DNA from: Lachnoclostridium sp. An76
Lineage (GTDB): Bacteria > Bacillota > Clostridia > Lachnospirales > Lachnospiraceae
DNA length: 64,000 bases
Assembly (NCBI RefSeq): GCF_002161355.1
Contig: NZ_NFHL01000004.1
Coordinates: 213,123-277,122 of the forward strand
Direction of reading: 5' to 3'
The notes below the pieces were generated by a model that did no database searches, was not told where the DNA came from, and worked only from the letters and a program-made list of their open reading frames with translations. This document shows, piece by piece, positions 25,250 through 34,560 of this stretch (the first letter of the stretch is position 1; each line of letters opens with the position of its first letter). The translations under genes and the position numbers were made by a program.

Positions 25250-25585
25250 CGTGAGCAAGCTCCTGAAAGGCAACCCGATTTTGTCTCTGCATGGCTTGTA
25301 GCTTGCGCGGAAATGGTGTAAAAATGGTGTAGTAAGTCATTTATGAAGCAAATTAAAAAATCGTAACTCCTTAGAAAGCGCGTAAAATCAAGCTTTTTTC
25401 GGACCTCCTAAAAAATCTTAAAAAATTAGCACTCACCTCTTGGCTCGTTTGGGGTGGTTTTGTCCTGTGGCGTCAGAGCCCGTAAAGCCTTATTTTACAA
25501 GGTTTTTACGGGTTCTTATTTTTTGTCTGAGAGCGTCAAAAATCGTCATTTTTTGCGAAAATGGTGTAGTAAATGGTGTAGTAAA
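25250..25585. repeat. Composite attachment-site sequence with core copy A
   Basis: Left arm 25253-25424 shares long stretches with 37645-37817 (AGGCAACCCGATTTT, AAATGGTGTAGTAAGTCATTT-like, GTAAAATCAAGCTTTTTTC). The 18-nt core ATTAGCACTCACCTCTTG is at 25425-25442. The right arm 25451-25545 matches 37230-37300 (GTGGTTTTGTCCTGTGGCG, then a 12-bp stem AGAGCCCGTAAA/TTTACGGGTTCT). Four ATGGTGTA repeats (25313, 25323, 25560, 25572) flank it like integrase arm-binding sites. Confidence 0.7.
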
Positions 25586-25724
25586 ATGGCCGGGGGAGAT
25601 GTAGAGAGGGGTGGAAATAATCGATAGCGAAAAGCATCAAAATTTGATAAAATTAATCATATCATTGTGATTAATAAAGAAACTTCTTATTTGCATAGGG
25701 AATGAGCATATTAAGCAGTTTTAT

Positions 25725-25874
25725 TGAAGTTTGGAACTTAGACCAAATTCATTTATTAATTATAGCGGTTGGGGTTAAAGTAAGAAATGAAAGAACAGTT
25801 CCATTTCGAGAGTGGATAGTCAGATTAAGAAAACTTACTTCCTTGATCCGTTGGATATGGAGAGAGGGTGAAAA
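25725..25874 (+). pseudogene. Possible RhuM-family fragment, frameshifted
   Basis: Reading across frames gives VKVRNERTVPFREWIVRLRK and, one frame over, FLDPLDMERG, which resemble the conserved centre of RhuM-type virulence proteins (VGYRV..R.T.FR.W). No start is present and the frame shifts at about 25840. The rest of 25561-25725 holds nothing I recognise. Confidence 0.4.
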
Positions 25875-26171
25875 ATGAACTTTTTGTATTTTGAAGATGA
25901 TGAGTTAGATGATCTGTATTCAGCAATTAATAGACTACAAATCTGTTTCCACCCAGTTTATGCTCCGGAAGGGAAATTTACTGTTAAAACATCTTTTGAG
26001 TTACAATCGGGTGATAAAGATATTATTATTATTGCTGACAAGAATTTTGTATCTCCTATTTGTGAGATCTCAAAAAAAGGCACATTAAGTGATAAATATC
26101 GTTTGCAAAAGGTGGCTCTTTTTGTTACTTGGGCAAAGTATCTAAATGCCAGATTGACTTGTGGGATTTAG
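25875..26171 (+). CDS. Hypothetical protein, likely truncated
   Basis: A 98-residue frame with ribosome site GAGAGGG. The sequence (NFLYFEDDELDDLYSAINRL, then IIIIADKNFVSPICEISKKG) matches no family I recognise. Its TAG stop coincides exactly with the left edge of the IS3-family element, so the natural C-terminus may have been lost. AT-rich, like the rest of the island. Confidence 0.45.
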   Translation: MNFLYFEDDELDDLYSAINRLQICFHPVYAPEGKFTVKTSFELQSGDKDIIIIADKNFVSPICEISKKGTLSDKYRLQKVALFVTWAKYLNARLTCGI

Positions 26172-26261
26172 TGGTAGTATAAAAATAGTACAAAGTAAAG
26201 ATGCCATGCAGACCTAAATCATGTATGATAAGAGAGATGATAAAAAGGAGGCAGTACAGGC

Positions 26262-26555
26262 ATGGCAAAGGGTAGCAGATACGATCAACAGTTTAAGGAG
26301 AATGCAGTCAGGTATCGTTTGGAACATCCAGAACTCTCACTTCAGAAGGCAGCTGAGAATCTGGGAATCAGTGATTCCGCTCTCAAGACGTGGCTACGAG
26401 CGGCCAGAGAGAACGAAGGGAGCGTACCAACACGGGGATCCGGGAATTATTCCAGTGATGAGGCGAAAGAGATCGCACGTCTCCAGCGTGAACTAAGGGA
26501 TACAAAGGATGCGCTTGAAATTCTAAAAAAAGCCATCAGTATCCTGGGAAAATGA
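26262..26555 (+). CDS. IS3-family transposase OrfA
   Basis: A 97-residue DNA-binding subunit. The helix-turn-helix covers about residues 20-45 (LSLQKAAENLGISDSALKTW) and a leucine-zipper-like helix ends the protein (IARLQRELRDTKDALEILKK). AAAGGAGG precedes the ATG. A run of seven A near 26525 could serve as a -1 frameshift site to make the OrfAB fusion used for transposition. OrfB overlaps by 4 bp. Confidence 0.93.
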   Translation: MAKGSRYDQQFKENAVRYRLEHPELSLQKAAENLGISDSALKTWLRAARENEGSVPTRGSGNYSSDEAKEIARLQRELRDTKDALEILKKAISILGK

Positions 26556-27475
26556 CAGAGGCTGTCTATACTGCCACAGCGGAGTATATTGTGGAAATGG
26601 AGCAGCGTCCGGTGAAGCACCACGTCTCTGTCAGCGGGGTACTGAAACATCTTGGTGTTTCACGATCCGGTTATAATGCTTGGAAAAAAAGAGTCCCTTC
26701 TGCCACGGAAAAACACCGTGGGGAGATCAAACAGAAAATCCGAAAAATCTATGAAGATTCCCACCAGAACTATGGAGCCCCTAAGATCACAAGGGAATTG
26801 TGGAAAACCGGTGAAAAAATCGCAGTGAAAACTGTGGCGAATTACATGCGTCAGATGGGAATCAAAGCCCAATGGGTAAAGCCATATGTACAAACAACCA
26901 TAGATTCTGATTTCAGTTCGAAACTGCATAACATTCTGAATGAACAGTTCAATCCCGCTCAGCCGGATGCTGTATGGGTGTCGGATATCACTTATATCTG
27001 GACGTTTGACGGCTTTGTATACTTAACCAGCATTATGGATCTGTATTCCCGGAAAATCATCGCATGGGTCTTGGGCGAAACACTGGAAGCATCCCATGTG
27101 GTGGAATGTATCGAGAAAGCAAAGAAAATCCGCAGAATAGCACATCCGCTTATCATACATACAGACCGTGGCTGCCAGTATGTATCGGATGCATTCCGTA
27201 AAGCAACAGAGGGGATGGTAAACAGCTATTCAAAAAAAGCATATCCATGGGACAATGCGTGTATTGAATCGTTCCATGCATTACTGAAAAGGGAGTGGAT
27301 CAACCGTTTTAAAATTTTTAATTACCGGCATGCATATAAGCTGGTATTCGAATATATAGAAACATTTTATAACACAGTGAGGACACACAGCCATTGTGGA
27401 TATCTTTCGCCAGATCAGTATGAAAAAGAATACTATGCAGCGTTAGATGAAAGAGCTGAAGCTTTAGCAGGGTAA
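26552..27475 (+). CDS. IS3-family transposase OrfB (DDE integrase)
   Basis: A 307-residue catalytic subunit. The DDE residues are visible: D in VWVSDITYIW, D in IHTDRGCQYVS, and E in CIESFHALLKREW, with the usual 35-residue spacing between the last two. The N-terminal HTH_21 region (EIKQKIRKIYEDSHQNYGAP) is intact. No stop or frameshift interrupts it. Confidence 0.94.
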   Translation: MTEAVYTATAEYIVEMEQRPVKHHVSVSGVLKHLGVSRSGYNAWKKRVPSATEKHRGEIKQKIRKIYEDSHQNYGAPKITRELWKTGEKIAVKTVANYMRQMGIKAQWVKPYVQTTIDSDFSSKLHNILNEQFNPAQPDAVWVSDITYIWTFDGFVYLTSIMDLYSRKIIAWVLGETLEASHVVECIEKAKKIRRIAHPLIIHTDRGCQYVSDAFRKATEGMVNSYSKKAYPWDNACIESFHALLKREWINRFKIFNYRHAYKLVFEYIETFYNTVRTHSHCGYLSPDQYEKEYYAALDERAEALAG

Positions 27476-27521
27476 CTCAACATTAAAAGGGCATATTTAA
27501 TTTGTACTTTTTCTTGACATA

Positions 27522-28247
27522 GGACCAGTCCATGCTTCTGAAACGCAATACTGGACAGAAAGTGCGGAGCGAGCAGGCTATATCGAAAAGGTTATGAATG
27601 ATGGTTCTATCGGTTCGACCTTTAATGAGGGCATTATGAAAGTTGAGGGCGAAACTGCCTACTGCGTGGACATCAACACCAATTTCAAGAACGGCTACAA
27701 GACCAGAGCCGACGCAAGCACACGCATGAGTACCGACCAGATTTCCGACGTTGCCCTCTCTCTGGAATACGTCAAGCAGTACGCACAGAGCCACAGCGAG
27801 CTGAATTATAAACAGGTCTATCTTCTTGAACAGTGCGTCGTATGGCAGAGATTGAGCGTTCATCTTGGCTGGCAATGCGATAACGTCAGAGCTTCCTATG
27901 ATGAAATCTCAAAAGCCGTACAGGACGAGGTTTACACTGGGGCGAAAGCCTTTGCCAGCGAGAACAAGGGACGCTATGAATGTGGCGGTTACATCTACTC
28001 TGGCGAGGGACAGGACATTGGACAGTTCTGGGAGAAACTTGCCGTAGGGAACGCTACCCTTAAAAAGACTTGCAGTAATACCAGCATTACCGACGGGAAC
28101 GGGCTTTACTCTATCGCTGGTGCGACTTATGGTGTCTATTCTGATAAGGATTGTACGAAACAGCTTACCACCCTTACGACTGATAACAGCGGAAATACTG
28201 ATATCGTGGAAGTAAAGGTTGGCACAGTCTACATCAAAGAGCTTTGA
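27522..28247 (+). pseudogene. Thioester/Cna-B type surface protein, both ends lost
   Basis: The open frame runs from the right IS edge (GPVHASETQYWTESAERAGY) to TGA at 28245. It keeps the thioester domain pattern: AYCVDINTNF with a Cys and VYLLEQCVVWQ with downstream Gln. The start of a Cna-B repeat follows (GLYSIAGATYGVYSDKDC, GTVYIKEL). The signal peptide is cut off by the IS and the rest, including any LPXTG anchor, by the intron relic. Such proteins are typical surface adhesins of Clostridia ICEs. An internal ATG at 27594 exists but would not give a secreted protein. Confidence 0.7.
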
Positions 28248-29020
28248 GGCTTATAAAAGAGTGAAAGCAAACAAAGGCAGTGCTGGTATAGATGGCATGG
28301 GTTTTGAGAAATTTGAAGAAAGACTGAATAATAATCTTTATAAAATCTGGAACCGGATGAGTTCGGGAAGTTATTTCCCATCTCCAGTGATGGCGGTAGA
28401 AATACCAAAGAAATCAGGAGGAACCAGACGACTCGGAGTACCGACTATAGCAGACCGGATTGCACAGATGGTCGCAAGAGCATATGTAGAACGGGCAGTG
28501 GAGACTATGTTTTGTGAAGATTCATATGGATACAGACCACACAAATCAGCAGTAGACGCGTTTGAGAAGACAAGGAAAAGATGTTGGAAATATGACTATG
28601 TTATAGAATTAGATGTAAAAGGATTGTTTGACAATATCGACCATGAATTGTTACCTTAAATGTAAGGATGGTGTGATACGAAATAACTTTATCGCAACGG
28701 TCAGTAAAACGGCAGCGAAAGGTTTCAGGGATAAGATCAAAGCACTGGAGATACACAAGAAAATCGGGTGCAAGATAGACATGATTGCAGAATTGCTGAA
28801 TCCGATGCTTAGAGGGTGGATGAATTACTTTGGGAAATTTAATCCGTCAGCAATGAAAAACACGTTACAGTGTATTGAACACAGACTGATAAAATGGGCA
28901 ATGTGCAAGTATAAAAGTTTTCGTGGACGCAGGCAGAGGGCTGAGAAATGGCTTTCGTCTATCAGAAAACGAGAGCCGAAGCTGTTTGCTCATTGGAGCA
29001 GGATGTACTCGTATTGCTAA
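28244..29020 (+). pseudogene. ltrA: Group II intron reverse transcriptase/maturase, deleted and frameshifted
   Basis: The first piece (to 28659) covers RT motifs 0-3: KANKGSAGIDGMGFEKFE, RRLGVPTIADRIAQ, YGYRPHKSA and the first catalytic aspartate in VIELDVKGLFDNIDH. The frame then breaks. The second piece (28628-29020) resumes in the maturase/X domain (IAELLNPMLRGWMNYFGKF). The YADD active site and about 200 residues between are missing, so it cannot act. Confidence 0.82.
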
Positions 29021-29027
29021 ATGATAA

Positions 29028-29061
29028 GAGCCGTATGAAGGGAGACCTTCACGTACGGTTC
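29028..29061 (+). ncRNA. Group II intron domain V
   Basis: The 34-nt hairpin begins GAGCCGTATGAAGG, closes with a GAGA tetraloop and ends ACGTACGGTTC. It contains the catalytic AGC-type triad and the two-base bulge. A domain VI-like stem (GAGGTGAAAGTCCTC) follows. Confidence 0.85.
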
Positions 29062-29110
29062 CGTGAGAAGTTTGAGGTGAAAGTCCTCTTACTTACTCGA
29101 CTGAGAGGTC

Positions 29111-29136
29111 GGAATTTCTCAACTATGAGAAATTCC
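29111..29136. repeat. Perfect 11-bp stem-loop after the intron relic
   Basis: GGAATTTCTCA, loop ACTA, TGAGAAATTCC. It lies just past the intron 3' end and could be part of the old target site; terminator hairpins are common intron targets. From here to 29354 no gene is supported. Confidence 0.6.
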
Positions 29137-29354
29137 TCTTACTCGATTGGTATATTGAAAAAAAATAAATTATAGGTGGTTGTATATGATGCTGAACAGC
29201 GATATATTATCTTTAAGGCTTAAATTATAGTACAGATATACTTTCTGATCATTATGGAAACTGATTATTTGACCGAGCCTGCCTGAGTATAACGCAGATA
29301 ATGAATATGTAGAAAATGAATAAAGAAATCAAAAGAAAATGGAGGTATGAGGAT

Positions 29355-31052
29355 ATGATCCATAAAAAACAGCTTATTGGCAAACTTGAGAAGATTGAGA
29401 GTATACTGGTCCCGTTTGAACTGGCGGAGAAGATCAGAAAAGATAAGGATAATCTGATAAGTGATATACGGAACTATCGATTTCGGGTTTTGTTGACAGG
29501 AGGATTTTCTTCAGGAAAGAGCGCACTTCTTAATGCACTTATGGAGAGATATGTACTCCGGGAAGATCAGGCTCCTGAGACAACGATTGCAACAGAGCTC
29601 GTATGGGACGGTGAGGAGTATATTGAGGCAATAAATGAAGAGGGGATAACACGAAGGTTTGATATGATCAGTCCTGGCAGTGGCATGCCTCAGCCATCTG
29701 ATGATTATGCGGATGGACTTAATACGAAAGATTACCGATGTCTTGTATATCATTTGAATAATGACTTTCTGAAAAAGACTCAGGATATTATTCTTGTGGA
29801 TATGCCCGGGATTGAGTCCAATATCGACAGCCATAACAAAGCTATTTCGCAGTATATCACCAGAGGTAGCGCATATCTGTTTTTGGTAAGCTGTGAGGAC
29901 GGTACATTGCGGCGGTCTTCGATTGATTTTCTCAGGGAGGCGTCTCAGTACCCTCAGAGCATGATTTGCCTCATATCAAAATGTGATCTGCGATGCGAAG
30001 AGGAGACAGAACAGGTGTGCAACCAGGTAAAGGAGGATATCTATGCGGTCTACGGGCAGCAAGTCCCGACGGAGAAGATCAGTGTTTATGATGAAGATTT
30101 GGCATCGCATATCTGCAGACTTCTGGCCGGACTTGATTTGCAGGAGATATTTGAACAGAAATATGTGGGGAGGATTAATTCGCTAGTCCTTCTTGCGGAA
30201 AGCCTGCTGAGTTCTGCGGCAGATGCTCTCTGCCTGGATGTGACGGAGTTGGACAGGCGAATTGAGGAATGCAGCAGACACAGGGCAGAGGCTGAAAAAG
30301 AATTTATTGTGCAGAGAAAACGACTTGAGAAAAATTACCGGCAGACAGTGCTGCCTTCGATCAGCTATGATCTTAGGGCTGCTCTTACAGCTCAGACCGA
30401 CAGGTTGACAGAAGCACTTTCGACAAGTCCAGAGGCGTTCAGTGCAGCGGTTAATTCGATTATCCGTCCGGTGCTCTATAATTCGACACATAAAAATATC
30501 GAGAGCAGTTTTGAAGCCTATGTTGCGGGTGTGGATGACTCCCTTTTTAAAGATGACAATGATAAGATAAAGCAGGTACTTACGGAAGGATTGAGCCATA
30601 TCAGGGATTATGTGACGGATGGAAATGCAGAGGGCTCTGAAAAAGGGAATGAGTCTTTCGGTCTTTATCAGCTGACGGCGTCCGCACTTGCAATCACAAC
30701 AGATATTATCGCACCGGTCATTGAACTTGTTATTGTACTTCTGCCGAATATTCTTGATTTCTTTGCCGGATTTGGACGAAAACAGAAATATGAAGAGCTC
30801 AGACAGAAGGTACAGAACATCATCATACCACAGATTGTTGATCAGATGATCCCGAAGATTGAGGAAGCATTGGATGAAACAAGGGCGGCTGTTATTACCG
30901 AATTTGAAGAAAAGATGAAAACCATGATGCAGGCGCAGGAAGAGACGCTGGAAAAATGCCTTGAGGAGAAGAAACAGCGTACACAGGATCATGAGGCTGA
31001 AGAAGAAAAGATCAGAGAAGCGATACATGAGCTGAACAGTCTTATTATGTAA
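29355..31052 (+). CDS. Dynamin-like GTPase 1
   Basis: A 565-residue large GTPase. G1 GGFSSGKS (residues 49-56), a conserved threonine in the PETTIATEL G2 region, G3 DMPG (149-152) and G4 SKCD (208-211) are all present. The rest is largely helical with a long C-terminal coiled coil rich in Glu/Lys. A hydrophobic stretch (ITTDIIAPVIELVIVLLPNI, about residues 448-467) could insert into membrane, as the paddle of bacterial dynamins does. I start at 29355, which has GGAGGT at good spacing; an in-frame ATG at 29316 lacks one. First gene of a four-gene operon; 16 bp precede gene 2. Confidence 0.88.
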   Translation: MIHKKQLIGKLEKIESILVPFELAEKIRKDKDNLISDIRNYRFRVLLTGGFSSGKSALLNALMERYVLREDQAPETTIATELVWDGEEYIEAINEEGITRRFDMISPGSGMPQPSDDYADGLNTKDYRCLVYHLNNDFLKKTQDIILVDMPGIESNIDSHNKAISQYITRGSAYLFLVSCEDGTLRRSSIDFLREASQYPQSMICLISKCDLRCEEETEQVCNQVKEDIYAVYGQQVPTEKISVYDEDLASHICRLLAGLDLQEIFEQKYVGRINSLVLLAESLLSSAADALCLDVTELDRRIEECSRHRAEAEKEFIVQRKRLEKNYRQTVLPSISYDLRAALTAQTDRLTEALSTSPEAFSAAVNSIIRPVLYNSTHKNIESSFEAYVAGVDDSLFKDDNDKIKQVLTEGLSHIRDYVTDGNAEGSEKGNESFGLYQLTASALAITTDIIAPVIELVIVLLPNILDFFAGFGRKQKYEELRQKVQNIIIPQIVDQMIPKIEEALDETRAAVITEFEEKMKTMMQAQEETLEKCLEEKKQRTQDHEAEEEKIREAIHELNSLIM

Positions 31053-31068
31053 CAGGAGTGTGAAAAAC

Positions 31069-33324
31069 ATGATAGAACAAAGGAAAAGTGACAGAGAGTT
31101 CCTTGATTTGCTGGAACGGATAGGGAAAGAACTGGCAGAGGACAACAGCGTACTGAATCCGGAAAATGTATTTGTATTTCAGAAAGGTGTGAAAAATGCC
31201 AGAGAACAGATAGAAGTGATAAAGAAAGAGGGGCGGAGGATCAGTGTTGGAATTATCGGCTGCGTGAAAGCAGGAAAATCCACTTTTTTGAATGCGCTTT
31301 TGTTCGGCGGCGAAGAGGTTTTGCCGCGGGCGGCGACCCCTATGACTGCTTCTCTTACAAGAATATCCTATTCGGAAAAGCCAAAGGCAAAAGTAGTATT
31401 TTACAAAAGCTATGACTGGAAGAATATCGAGAACTTTAATCAGCTCTATGAGAAGAGAATTGATGATGAGATCGCGAAAAGAAAAGAAGAGAATGCAAAA
31501 GCTGCGGGTAAAAAGAAAAAAAACGGTCTGTTTTCTGTGGATAGAGAAACGGTAGAACGTCAGATCAGCCTCGAGCTTCCTGACAAATATAAATCGTGTC
31601 ATGAACTTATAAAAATGGTAAAAGAGAATAGGTTGAATGTAGATGACTATCTTGGAAAGGCGGAAGAGATTGAGATAGACAGCAAGAAGCCGCTTGGCGA
31701 GAGTTTGAAAGAGTATGTGGGAGCAACCGGAAGATATACTCCAATCGTTAATTATATTGAGCTGGAAGTCGATAATCCCCTGCTTCAGGACCTGGTGGTT
31801 GTAGATACCCCCGGCCTTAACGACCCGATTACGTCCAGGGGAGAGCGAACAAAGGATTTCCTGGAAGCGTGTGACGTTGTGTTTATTGTCAGCAATATGA
31901 GTCAGTTCCTTCCGGAGGAAGACATCAATATGATTGTGAAAAATATTGGTGACACAAGTATCCAAAGAGCGTATGTCATCGGTTCGCAGCTGGACAGTGC
32001 ACTCAGGCAGCAGCCACGATCTCTGGCCAGTATCCAGACGGCGTTTGACAATTGCTGTATCAGCGCAGGGAGGCGCTTCCGTGATGAGATCGACCAGGCA
32101 TCCCGCATCCGGCCTGACAGTGTACTTCTTCAAGAGTTGAAGAAAACATCTCCTGAATTTGTTTCTGCTATGGCTTTTGGGATTGCAGCAAAGCAGAAAA
32201 AAGGAATCCGGCTGGAAAAGGATGAATTAAATGTCATTACGAATCTGGAAAAGCGCTTTTCGGATTTTCATACTGTTATAGAAAGCCCCGACGACTTGGC
32301 AGAACTTGCCAATATCGAAGGGGTGAGGAAAAGAGTACTGGAAAAAGTCCGCAGTGAAAACAGGAAGATCGCAGAAGGAAAACTGCAGGACTATAAACCG
32401 CGCACTGCACTGAGTATGGCAAAAAATCTTGAACGGATGGAAGAGGAGTGCTATGCAAATCTGAAAATGCTGCGGACCGGAGATATGGAGACGCTGGGTG
32501 AAAAGCTGAAGCTGCTGGAGGACAATCTGGATTCTATTCGGAGCAATATAAGAAATATTTTTGAGGGTCAGGATGTGCAGTGCCGTAAACAAATACAGAG
32601 CCTCAAGACAGAAATCGCCGGTGAAATGAGTGCTCATGACGGGCTGGAAATCGGGACACGGACGAGGACGGAAATGTGGACGGAACAGTATGGGCTTTTC
32701 GGTTTGTTTAAACGAACGAATCGCGAAGTGGTAAGGGATGATGTGGCTGATGTGTCTCAGGTTGTAAAGCTTATTAGTGGGTTTGGTGCAAGAGTCATGG
32801 AAATGATCAATGAGCAGCTGGACAATATTTTTGACATCAAAGGACTGAGCGACCAGATCAAAGGATGTGTGCTTGGAGCATTTGATCTCAGTGATGATAA
32901 ATTTGACCGCAATGAGATCCTGCTCCCGTTAGAAAATGCCATGACAAATTTGACAGTCTATGAAGTGGAATTTGATTTTATGGATGAGATCAGCGAAACA
33001 ATCTACAACGCGTTTCCGAACGGTCAGGCTGTAAATGAAGAGATTCATTGTCTGCGCCAGCTTCAGGAGAAAGAAATGCGAAAAGTGCTCAAAATATTCT
33101 GCCAAAAACTTGACGAAACGGCTGATAATATATCTGCAAATATGAATGAGCAGGCGGCAGTTTTTGTAGACAGTATCCAGAAAAAAATCTCAGTGAATAT
33201 TGAACATATACGCCGGCTTCTGGATAACAGAGAAGAAAATGTCAGAGAATATGAAGCGGTGATCAGCCGGCTTCGCAGCAGCAGACAAGCACTTGTCAGC
33301 TATGCCGGGAAGGAGAAGGGCTGA
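31069..33324 (+). CDS. Dynamin-like GTPase 2
   Basis: A 751-residue dynamin-family protein. G1 is GCVKAGKST (residues 64-72), the G2 threonine lies in RAATPMTASLTRI, and G3 is DTPGLND (from residue 246). G4 is degenerate (GSQLD near 305-309 instead of NKxD), so guanine specificity may be relaxed. A Lys-rich insertion lies near residues 138-160 (KRKEENAKAAGKKKKNG). The C-terminal half is helical with a long stalk. The ATG at 31069 follows AGGAG; a GTG at 31060 is too close to it. Its stop overlaps gene 3's start as TGATG. Confidence 0.88.
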   Translation: MIEQRKSDREFLDLLERIGKELAEDNSVLNPENVFVFQKGVKNAREQIEVIKKEGRRISVGIIGCVKAGKSTFLNALLFGGEEVLPRAATPMTASLTRISYSEKPKAKVVFYKSYDWKNIENFNQLYEKRIDDEIAKRKEENAKAAGKKKKNGLFSVDRETVERQISLELPDKYKSCHELIKMVKENRLNVDDYLGKAEEIEIDSKKPLGESLKEYVGATGRYTPIVNYIELEVDNPLLQDLVVVDTPGLNDPITSRGERTKDFLEACDVVFIVSNMSQFLPEEDINMIVKNIGDTSIQRAYVIGSQLDSALRQQPRSLASIQTAFDNCCISAGRRFRDEIDQASRIRPDSVLLQELKKTSPEFVSAMAFGIAAKQKKGIRLEKDELNVITNLEKRFSDFHTVIESPDDLAELANIEGVRKRVLEKVRSENRKIAEGKLQDYKPRTALSMAKNLERMEEECYANLKMLRTGDMETLGEKLKLLEDNLDSIRSNIRNIFEGQDVQCRKQIQSLKTEIAGEMSAHDGLEIGTRTRTEMWTEQYGLFGLFKRTNREVVRDDVADVSQVVKLISGFGARVMEMINEQLDNIFDIKGLSDQIKGCVLGAFDLSDDKFDRNEILLPLENAMTNLTVYEVEFDFMDEISETIYNAFPNGQAVNEEIHCLRQLQEKEMRKVLKIFCQKLDETADNISANMNEQAAVFVDSIQKKISVNIEHIRRLLDNREENVREYEAVISRLRSSRQALVSYAGKEKG

Positions 33325-34541
33325 TGGCTTTAAAAAGAAACTTTGATTTCGATTACAGCGCCCCGATACTGACAGGCAACAGATACTTGGATAACCGGGA
33401 AAAAGGACTTGAACTTGTGGCACGCATCATTTCAGCGGAGCCAGATAAATACAGTGGATATGACAGAATAGACCGTATTATGGATGAGGAGATCCTGCTT
33501 TCAACCGGAAGTCTGAGGCTGGATGATGAGCTTGAGGTATACGCACGTTTAACTGCGCTCAGCGACAGACTCATGGAAGGAAAGTACAGGCTTTTAAAAG
33601 AGCGTACTGTGATCGGACTGGGAGGGAAATTCAGCGCGGGTAAATCATTGTTTATAAACTCCCTTCTTGGGAAAGATGAGCTCCCGGTTGATCAGGCTCC
33701 GACCACATCAGTTCCTACATATATCATATCAGGGAAGAAGGATGAGGTGTTTGCCTATACATTAAAAGGAACTCATCTTCCTCTGGACGGGGAGGCTGTA
33801 AAAGCAATTTCACACGGATTTCAGAAGGAGTACGGACTTGGGCTTGCCCGTTATATTTTATATCTATCAGTAAGGGTAGAAGGTTTTATGCCTGAAGTGG
33901 CACTTCTGGATACCCCGGGCTACAATAAGCCGGACGGGGGGACTGAAGATGAGTTTTCTGATTTAAGGAAGGCGTATACCCAGCTTCGCTCTATAGACTC
34001 GTTGATCTGGCTGCTCGATGTGCAGAACGGAACGATTACACAGAGTGATATAGATTTTATCCGTCAGCTCAACATGAATTCAAAGATACTGATCGTAGTC
34101 AATAAATGTGATCTTAAAACGGAAGAAGAATATGCGGTTGTTGTCAAAAGCGTCCGGGAATCAGCAGAGCATGCGGGGATCCCTCTTTTTGATGTGGTCC
34201 CTTATTCCTCCATGGATCCGGAGGCATATGAAGGTATTGAAAAAATACATGAATTCTTTGAGTATTCCCGAAAAACCGGGCTGAGGTCCGAGGACGTTGC
34301 CGCAGAAGCGGAGGGGATTCTTTCACGGATCAATAAGTCTTTTTCCGGACGCATAAAGCAGCTGGATTCTGTTGGGAATAGTCTGTCAAAGGCAATTTGT
34401 AAATCCTCAAATATTTTTGAAATGCAGTCCCTGGTGGAAATGTATGGTGAGATCAGCCTTGAATCTTCCAATATAAAACATGACCGGGAAAAGTTTAATA
34501 AGACAGCAGGCAGGCTGCGGCATATGATAGAGCGTTTGTGA
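33324..34541 (+). CDS. Dynamin-like GTPase 3 (compact)
   Basis: A 405-residue GTPase with a full motif set: G1 GGKFSAGKS (100-108), G2 threonines in VDQAPTTSVPTY, G3 DTPGYN (196-201), G4 NKCD (260-263). About 90 residues of helix precede the G domain and only about 110 follow it, so it lacks the long stalk of genes 1 and 2. That fits a regulator or hetero-oligomer partner. Start overlaps the preceding stop by one base, so the ratio to gene 2 is probably set by coupling. 19 bp separate it from gene 4. Confidence 0.88.
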   Translation: MALKRNFDFDYSAPILTGNRYLDNREKGLELVARIISAEPDKYSGYDRIDRIMDEEILLSTGSLRLDDELEVYARLTALSDRLMEGKYRLLKERTVIGLGGKFSAGKSLFINSLLGKDELPVDQAPTTSVPTYIISGKKDEVFAYTLKGTHLPLDGEAVKAISHGFQKEYGLGLARYILYLSVRVEGFMPEVALLDTPGYNKPDGGTEDEFSDLRKAYTQLRSIDSLIWLLDVQNGTITQSDIDFIRQLNMNSKILIVVNKCDLKTEEEYAVVVKSVRESAEHAGIPLFDVVPYSSMDPEAYEGIEKIHEFFEYSRKTGLRSEDVAAEAEGILSRINKSFSGRIKQLDSVGNSLSKAICKSSNIFEMQSLVEMYGEISLESSNIKHDREKFNKTAGRLRHMIERL

Positions 34542-34560
34542 CTGAGGGGAGAATAATAAA

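Larger units (their letters stand above)
26172..27519 (+). mobile_element. IS3-family (IS150-like) insertion sequence
   Basis: About 1.35 kb with two overlapping transposase frames. Imperfect terminal repeats share AGTACAAA-TAAA-ATGCC: left copy about 26186-26206, right copy inverted at about 27490-27510. If the element runs TGG...ACA, a 3-bp direct repeat TAG flanks both sides (26169-26171 and 27520-27522), as expected for this family. Both transposase frames are intact, so it may be active. Confidence 0.85.
28244..29100 (+). mobile_element. Group II intron relic
   Basis: Only the 3' part survives: fragments of the intron-encoded reverse transcriptase, then a canonical domain V (29028-29061) and a domain VI-like hairpin. 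The 5' ribozyme half is gone, because the RT frame is joined directly to the surface-protein gene. Confidence 0.75.

Noticed and set aside
25425..25442. A second functional CIRCE operator at core copy A
   Set aside because: Only the left arm TTAGCACTC is present; the right arm reads CTCGTTTGG, so HrcA would not be expected to bind.
28219..28243. Start codon of the reverse transcriptase at 28219
   Set aside because: This ATG-like start lies in the surface-protein gene read in another frame; RT homology begins only at about 28244 after the junction.
29316..29354. Start of dynamin-like GTPase 1 at the ATG at 29316
   Set aside because: No Shine-Dalgarno sequence precedes it, whereas GGAGGT precedes the ATG at 29355 at proper spacing.
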